The notes under the pieces are model-generated. The model saw nothing but the letters and a program-made list of their open reading frames with translations. It was not told where the DNA came from and ran no database searches. Shown in pieces: positions 62,301-64,000 of a stretch of 64,000 nucleotides of DNA (position 1 is its first letter; each line of letters begins with the position of its first letter). The stretch is taken from NCBI GenBank assembly GCA_911728455.2, contig OU452221.1:7079047-7143046 (forward strand), written 5' to 3'. This DNA is from Marthasterias glacialis. Lineage: Eukaryota; Echinodermata; Asteroidea; Forcipulatida; Asteriidae. Both the position numbers and the translations under genes were made by a program.

Positions 62301-64000
62301 TGGCAAGCATGAGGTTGTTAGTATTCAATTAAAAAACACAAGACTGCCGTTTTTTTCTGGTCAGGAGTTTACTGGCCCGACACCTAAATCACTGCGCACC
62401 AATGTTAATTTCGAGCCCTGAACGCACAAGGACATTGATGCCCAAAATGGCACAACCAAGTTTAAAGTGATGATGACGTCAGGTAAAATCAGGTCAATGT
62501 TTTAGCTTTTAAGGAAAGACAGCAATTTGTGGTTTTTTAAATTAAGTTTTAAATTTAATGTGTACCTTATTTCTTCATTGTGTTGAAATTGGTTAATAGA
62601 TTGTTTTCTTCTACAATACAGAACAAAAATAAGAATTACAAAAAGTAGGAAATTAATCGAGTTGAACTCAGCATTCTCTTGGTTGTGGAAGTCACAAAAA
62701 GTCGAAATGAACGGTGGCCCGCTGGCCTGTGACCAGTGAAAATATCTTCGGACCACCGAATACACCAAAAAAACGATAGCCTGTTGGGACAATGGTCCAT
62801 ACATTCCTCAAAACTATTGGGCCACCAAATTTTCTGGAAGGCCAGTATTTTTTTTCCACTGACTCTGCTGGGCAATTGAAGTTAATTTTGACCCCGATTA
62901 ATTTCAAAATATTTGTGACCCCAAGGAGGTTTTACATAAAAATAACTCATTGTTCTTTATATTGATCGATTATTCCAGATGTGATAAGATTGTTTCCGAG
63001 GCGTATTTCCGGCGGGCACTACACATCCGTGAGCAGTCCTACGGGCGTGACCACTTGCTTGTTGGGACCACGTTGTTTCACCTTGGTAAAAACAAATTCC
63101 TAAAGAATGGTTGTACATAAATAATGGTTCGTTATATATAATGGTTATATATAAATGACGTTATTTATAAATAATGATTGTTAATAAATAATGGTTATAT
63201 ATTAATAATGGTTGTAGCTAATGATTATTTATAAATAATGGTTACGTATAAATAATGGTTATTTATAAATAATGATTAGCTATAAACAATAGTTATTTAT
63301 GAATAATGGTTATTTATAAATAATGATTATATATAAATAATTAATTTTGTTACAAACAGTGGTTCTTTATAAGTAATGGTTGTATACAAATAATGATTTT
63401 TTTAAAATAAATATTGGTTATACATGTCTATAAATAAAAGGTCTTTGAGGTTTATAGATACTTATGTTTTTAATCTCTTTTGTTCTTACTATTTCAAAGG
63501 TAAATTGCTGAAATCGAGTGGCAGTCATCAATGCAAGACTGAAGCCGTTCTGCACCTCAGCCGTGCCCATGATATCCGCACCACTAACCTCGGAGCTAAC
63601 CACGTCCTCACCAAGGCTGTCAGACAAGCTCTTAAAGAAGTCCAGACCCAGCTGATGACAGGTGACTACGATTACGCCCCAGTCAAGCAACCCGATCGAC
63701 GCACCAAACAGAACCCCTACAGCAGCCTCAGCTGGCATGAGGGCGACCTGATGGGCTTCGAAAAGCGGGCCCGTGCCAAGAGTGCAGTGCCCCGTCTGGA
63801 AAGCATAGCCGTAGCCAAACGTCAACAGAAAGTAGCTGGTAGGTCTCCCCTTGAGGATGCGCTCAGCACCAATGAGAAAGCAGATTTGATGTTGAATGGT
63901 CTGAAACAACGGGCAAATAGCAACCCAGACATTTCAGATAACCTGAGAGATCAAAATCAGGCTCCTGCAGAAGTCCAGCGGACTCCTGCTCTGGACACAA
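46774..64000 (+). CDS. TTC41: TTC41-like DUF4062-NTPase-TPR protein, 3' end missing
   Basis: Seventeen exons in consistent phase give about 1338 residues up to the window edge without a stop; mouse Ttc41 is of similar size. DUF4062 starts at PFISSTFVDFFEERD (residues 27-41). Later come ICLLGERYG and ITELEIIQAAYLNDSQYSRF, both close to Ttc41. The STAND/NACHT NTPase has Walker A GERGCGKT (342-349; Lys348) and Walker B VLVLDGIDEL (Asp435). A winged-helix-like region spans ~600-690, an acidic Ser-rich linker ~830-920, and TPRs ~930-1230. Exons: 46774-47376, 47871-48057, 49077-49266, 50527-50741, 51109-51263, 52157-52468, 53632-53764, 54112-54351, 54949-55168, 56335-56558, 57894-58184, 58795-58937, 59311-59497, 60878-61034, 61596-61745, 62979-63085, 63500-64000. 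NPHP3 and NWD1 share the DUF4062-NTPase layout; the exon peptides fit TTC41 best. Function not established. Confidence 0.9.
47389..47645 (+). mobile_element. piggyBac-like MITE (family E), short copy
   Basis: TTAACCAGTTGGCGCCGGAT to CGGCGGCAACTGGTTAA, with TTAA on both sides, 257 bp. An internal deletion joins TTTCCCC to the right half. It starts 12 nt inside intron 1 of the TTC41-like gene. Confidence 0.88.
47871..48057 (+). CDS. TTC41: TTC41-like exon 2
   Basis: Phase 0 to 1. RVRDLKRRIVNKGLPVRFF and then VLEDWQFIINQMYPP. Mouse Ttc41 has KLKAKIISKGLPVRFY in this place. Confidence 0.92.
48097..48262. mobile_element. MITE family A
   Basis: CCCAGGCCTTGACCC to TTTGAGGCCTGATGG, with TTCCAATACAAATTTACATT and TTTCCTCATAGAAGC as in 23611-23789. 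It lies 39 nt past the exon 2 donor. Confidence 0.75.
48515..48712. mobile_element. MITE family B
   Basis: AATTTCATAGAGCTGCTTAA to GCAGTTCTATGAAATTGGGC then CC, with GCTTAGTGAAAATGAGCAGG inside. Both ends are recognisable. Confidence 0.75.
48890..49010. repeat. C-run and A-rich low-complexity tract
   Basis: A run of C (CCCCCCCCAC) is followed by AACAAAC/AAAAAC repeats for about 80 bp. No other feature. Confidence 0.7.
49077..49266 (+). CDS. TTC41: TTC41-like exon 3
   Basis: Phase 1 to 2. DGELFREWAAHEAYAETRRR then VFVQTPNIYDLYEKL. Links DUF4062 to the NTPase. Confidence 0.88.
49356..49699 (-). mobile_element. piggyBac-like MITE (family E), inverted copy
   Basis: TTAACCAGTTGCCGCTGGGA at the left (the right end of other copies), poly-T, CCCCCTGGCGGGATTC, then CATCCGGCCCCAACTGG. 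Right TTAA lost. It abuts the family J element. Confidence 0.75.
49699..50096. mobile_element. TIR element family J with internal hairpin
   Basis: TTTAAAGGCATTGCATACGT then TTGGTA is inverted as TACCAAACGTATGCATCTCC then TTTAA. Inside is a perfect 28-bp palindrome centred on TATGGCCGTA (49877-49904). Confidence 0.75.
50527..50741 (+). CDS. TTC41: TTC41-like exon 4 (Walker A)
   Basis: Phase 2 to 1. VLTLVGERGCGKTAIVANWV contains the P-loop (50570-50593). LKVISHFVGSSALSADI parallels MLLIPHFVGSTCESSDI of Ttc41. Confidence 0.95.
50764..50905 (+). mobile_element. SINE family 1 variant, 5' part
   Basis: CTTGTCGTGGCCGAGTGGTC head, box B GGGTTCAAATCCC, then GTAAATGGGTA as in 35880. It begins about 23 nt past the exon 4 donor. 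Confidence 0.7.
51109..51263 (+). CDS. TTC41: TTC41-like exon 5 (Walker B)
   Basis: Phase 1 to 0. GPCVLVLDGIDELSGTLGQ. The Walker B Asp codon is 51216-51218 and the DE pair follows three residues later. Confidence 0.95.
51307..51425. mobile_element. Single end of the 841-bp TIR element
   Basis: TAGACCTTGTGGGTCTGACG, CAGCGCCCTCAATGAGGTCA and AAAATGGCTGTGCATACC match the ~115-bp terminus of 41593-42433. No opposite end found. Confidence 0.7.
51787..52018. mobile_element. TA-flanked MITE (TAGACCGGTCCATTAA)
   Basis: TAGACCGGTCCATTAA and the right end TTAATGGGTCGGTCTA, 232 bp. Another end of this type is at about 38178-38198. Confidence 0.75.
52157..52468 (+). CDS. TTC41: TTC41-like exon 6
   Basis: Phase 0, 104 codons. 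SWLPEKLPPQCKIVLTTVRS then DLTYKSLAQRKD (sensor-like strand). Later DRPLFLSILANELRVRGTYG, as PLKLTILANELKEY in Ttc41. Confidence 0.94.
53414..53562. mobile_element. MITE family G, copy 2
   Basis: TTAAAGATGCAGGCTCGTCA to TTGACGAGCGTGCGTCTTTAA-type ends with AACGATCATGTATCTGTACA inside. Sister of 39362-39518. Confidence 0.8.
53632..53764 (+). CDS. TTC41: TTC41-like exon 7
   Basis: Phase 0 to 1. YIEAVTFRDLWKCVIQRWIR then DYGWTTDG. Ttc41: YLEAVSVQELWELVLKRWIE. Confidence 0.93.
54112..54351 (+). CDS. TTC41: TTC41-like exon 8
   Basis: Phase 1 to 1. GWVAEVLRLISCSRHGLSEL then ELLELLRMMGYTGQAEVTAF, a winged-helix-like STAND segment. SFFHQHLREAVEHSLLG matches YFWHQSLSAVEHKLLG. A MITE starts 8 nt past the donor. 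Confidence 0.94.
54360..54536. mobile_element. TA-flanked MITE beside exon 8 donor
   Basis: TAGACCTTTATCATG and CATGATAAAGGTCTA, with ACCATCTTGGT / CAAGATGGCCG further in. 177 bp. It starts 8 nt after the GT of the exon 8 donor. Confidence 0.85.
54949..55168 (+). CDS. TTC41: TTC41-like exon 9
   Basis: Phase 1 to 2. VCHEALSSYFWKQPHSLRRT then GELPWQLEKCDDIQGLFNIL. Ttc41 has ELPWHMKMSGCLRGLCGFL. Confidence 0.92.
55889..56290 (+). mobile_element. SINE family 1, full length
   Basis: Head CGTGTCATGGCCAAGCGGTC, box B GGTTCAAATCCCGG, body with AAGAGGAGGGGTTTGCCCC and AGCACCTTGTAAACCATTAG, 3' part TAAGCGCCTTGAGTACCTAA, tail ATTATTATTATT. About 400 bp; the most complete copy. Confidence 0.88.
56335..56558 (+). 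CDS. TTC41: TTC41-like exon 10
   Basis: Phase 2 to 1. LKLDLLRYWQRLSKNGYEIG then EAYEKMVMKAVEEYTWTESD. Parallels RLHLIHFWNVLLEAGYDVSE. Confidence 0.9.
56624..56830. repeat. Relative of the 17195 foldback, tandemly duplicated part
   Basis: AATGGGAGACTTTAGGACAC and CTGCTGCCACCATAGAAATA. The latter block occurs twice (56718 and 56788), about 70 bp apart. Confidence 0.65.
57303..57618 (-). mobile_element. SINE family 1
   Basis: Minus strand: GGCGTGTCATGGCCGAGCAG head, GGTTCGAGTCCCAG box B, full body, ending near TGAGAGCCATTTATGTAGC. It lies in the intron before exon 11. Confidence 0.85.
57894..58184 (+). CDS. TTC41: TTC41-like exon 11 (acidic linker)
   Basis: Phase 1 to 1, 97 codons. Lys-rich start (SSKKKIPYQKLS), then Ser/Glu-rich, ending SSSSDEDAEEVWEDAREET. 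Likely disordered. The acceptor could be 57894 or 57897 (CAAG|AAG), one Lys apart. Confidence 0.82.
58300..58545. repeat. Interspersed repeat family I, inverted copy
   Basis: CCACCATTTTGTGGAGTCAA and TTCTTCAAAATGGCGGACC mirror 23110-23170. GGTTCCTTATCCTTTTTT mirrors 23300. Confidence 0.65.
58602..58740. mobile_element. Foldback element with CTCGGCTTCGCC loop
   Basis: GAATGTTTTGCATTCGTGCA and ATGGAGAGAATATTTTCATT pair with the right arm ending ATAAACATTC. The loop is CATCTCGGCTTCGCCTCC. It ends 54 nt before exon 12. Confidence 0.8.
58795..58937 (+). CDS. TTC41: TTC41-like exon 12
   Basis: Phase 1 to 0. DEIFYEYKPEDRCKMAVLAM then SERLLSLAHQDVSQ, start of the TPR region. The donor CAG|GTCAGA has an unusual C at +3. 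Confidence 0.88.
59311..59497 (+). CDS. TTC41: TTC41-like exon 13
   Basis: Phase 0 to 1. MKVEENLGDLHRFQLHRFEA then KKFYHKALNTLSNIAACE, a TPR pair. The donor AAAG|GTCAGC again has C at +3. Confidence 0.88.
59679..59987. mobile_element. TA-flanked MITE (TAGACCTTTC...GGAAGGTCTA)
   Basis: The inverted ends are short but match the TAGACC group. 309 bp, no coding capacity. Confidence 0.6.
60335..60475. mobile_element. MITE family B fragment
   Basis: CAAAGCACAAAATGCTAAGC, GAAACAGGTTACCAGCCAAC and GACTGGTTCCCTGCC are family B blocks. The right end is missing; a SINE follows directly. Confidence 0.6.
60476..60725 (+). mobile_element. SINE family 1, diverged
   Basis: Head GAGTGTCATGGCCGAGCGGT. The variable arm is shortened and box B altered (GGGTTACGAGTC). 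The body AAGAGAAGGGGTTTGCCCC is still clear. Confidence 0.7.
60878..61034 (+). CDS. TTC41: TTC41-like exon 14
   Basis: Phase 1 to 2. GRLLNHLGFMAVKQHTKVVD then SIAGLATAQFILGLVQ. Helical TPR-like. Confidence 0.88.
61254..61385. mobile_element. Foldback element, sister of 58602
   Basis: GGAATGTTTATAAGTGATAT...GATGGAATGTTC and the right arm GAATGGAACATTCCAACTTT...CTCTCCATTGCACGAG. The loop is GAGGCCAAGCCGAG. It is inverted relative to the copy at 58602. Confidence 0.8.
61596..61745 (+). CDS. TTC41: TTC41-like exon 15
   Basis: Phase 2 to 2. TAEECLREALQTREKWHGKS then HPHVAEVLNELGGLL, a kinesin-light-chain-type TPR (HPxVAxxLxxLG). Confidence 0.92.
61830..61990 (+). mobile_element. Possible tRNA-like SINE
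   Basis: TGGCTAGTGTGTAAAGCGCTC and GGTCCGATTCCTGGC resemble box A and B. The remainder is unmatched in the window. Confidence 0.35.
62003..62153. mobile_element. MITE family C, intact copy
   Basis: GGGCTCGATTTCACAAAGAG to GTGCTTTGTGAAATCAACCCC, 151 bp. It provides the empty-site comparison for the interrupted copy at 20362. Confidence 0.8.
62979..63085 (+). CDS. TTC41: TTC41-like exon 16
   Basis: Phase 2 to 1. AYFRRALHIREQSYGRDHLL then VGTTLFHLG, the next TPR, with the same HxLVGxxLxxLG pattern. Confidence 0.92.
63110..63420. repeat. AT-rich tandem array before exon 17
   Basis: About 15 imperfect units of AATAATGGTTATTTATAA type (18-22 bp) fill most of the 414-nt intron. They end about 80 nt before the exon 17 acceptor. 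Confidence 0.85.
63500..64000 (+). CDS. TTC41: TTC41-like exon 17 (open at window edge)
   Basis: Starts in phase 1 with GKLLKSSGSHQCKTEAVLHL, then a last TPR-like ANHVLTKAVRQALKEVQ. A polar, probably unstructured tail follows (e.g. PYSSLSWHEGD). No stop or donor before base 64000. Confidence 0.88.

Noticed and set aside
63418-63909. 163-codon minus-strand open frame
   Set aside because: Antisense shadow of TTC41-like exon 17.
46774-64000. Assignment to NPHP3 or NWD1
   Set aside because: These share DUF4062 and NTPase, but exon peptides such as LPVRFF, HFVGSS and ILANEL with the C-terminal TPR layout fit TTC41 better from memory.

Overview
This is invertebrate nuclear DNA: intron-rich genes with GT/AG splice sites, long AT-rich introns and dense interspersed repeats. 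The proteins look like deuterostome orthologues, and the repeats are tRNA-derived SINEs plus many short inverted-repeat elements. An echinoderm, perhaps a sea star, is my best guess. That is inference, because no ribosomal or mitochondrial marker is present.

Three multi-exon genes can be assembled exon by exon with consistent splice phases. (1) Plus strand, 171-12396: the last 13 exons, 401 codons to the stop, of acylaminoacyl-peptidase (APEH). The 5' part lies left of the window. (2) Minus strand, 33027 down to 18692: a complete 12-exon, 780-codon PTPDC1-type protein phosphatase, convergent with APEH. (3) Plus strand, 46774 to the right edge: 17 exons (about 1338 codons, no stop reached) of a TTC41-like protein. 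It has an N-terminal DUF4062 domain, a STAND/NACHT-type NTPase and C-terminal TPRs, and is divergent from PTPDC1.

The convergent spacer (12397-18691), the divergent spacer (33139-46773) and almost every intron are filled with repeats. These include a long tRNA-Ser/Leu-like SINE family and two or three other tRNA-headed families. TA-flanked elements end in TAGACC/GGTCTA, and TTAA-flanked elements start CCAGTTG (piggyBac-like). There are also palindromic foldback elements sharing a GC-rich loop, several nested insertions, a 16-bp minisatellite of about 45 units, and other tandem arrays.

No rRNA gene, CRISPR array or credible functional tRNA gene was seen. The three genes do not form one pathway: APEH is a cytosolic peptidase, PTPDC1 has been linked to cilia, and TTC41 resembles STAND sensor NTPases. 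I found no clear novel multi-gene system. The most interesting items are the intact TTC41-like gene and the repeats inserted within about 40 nt of its splice donors.
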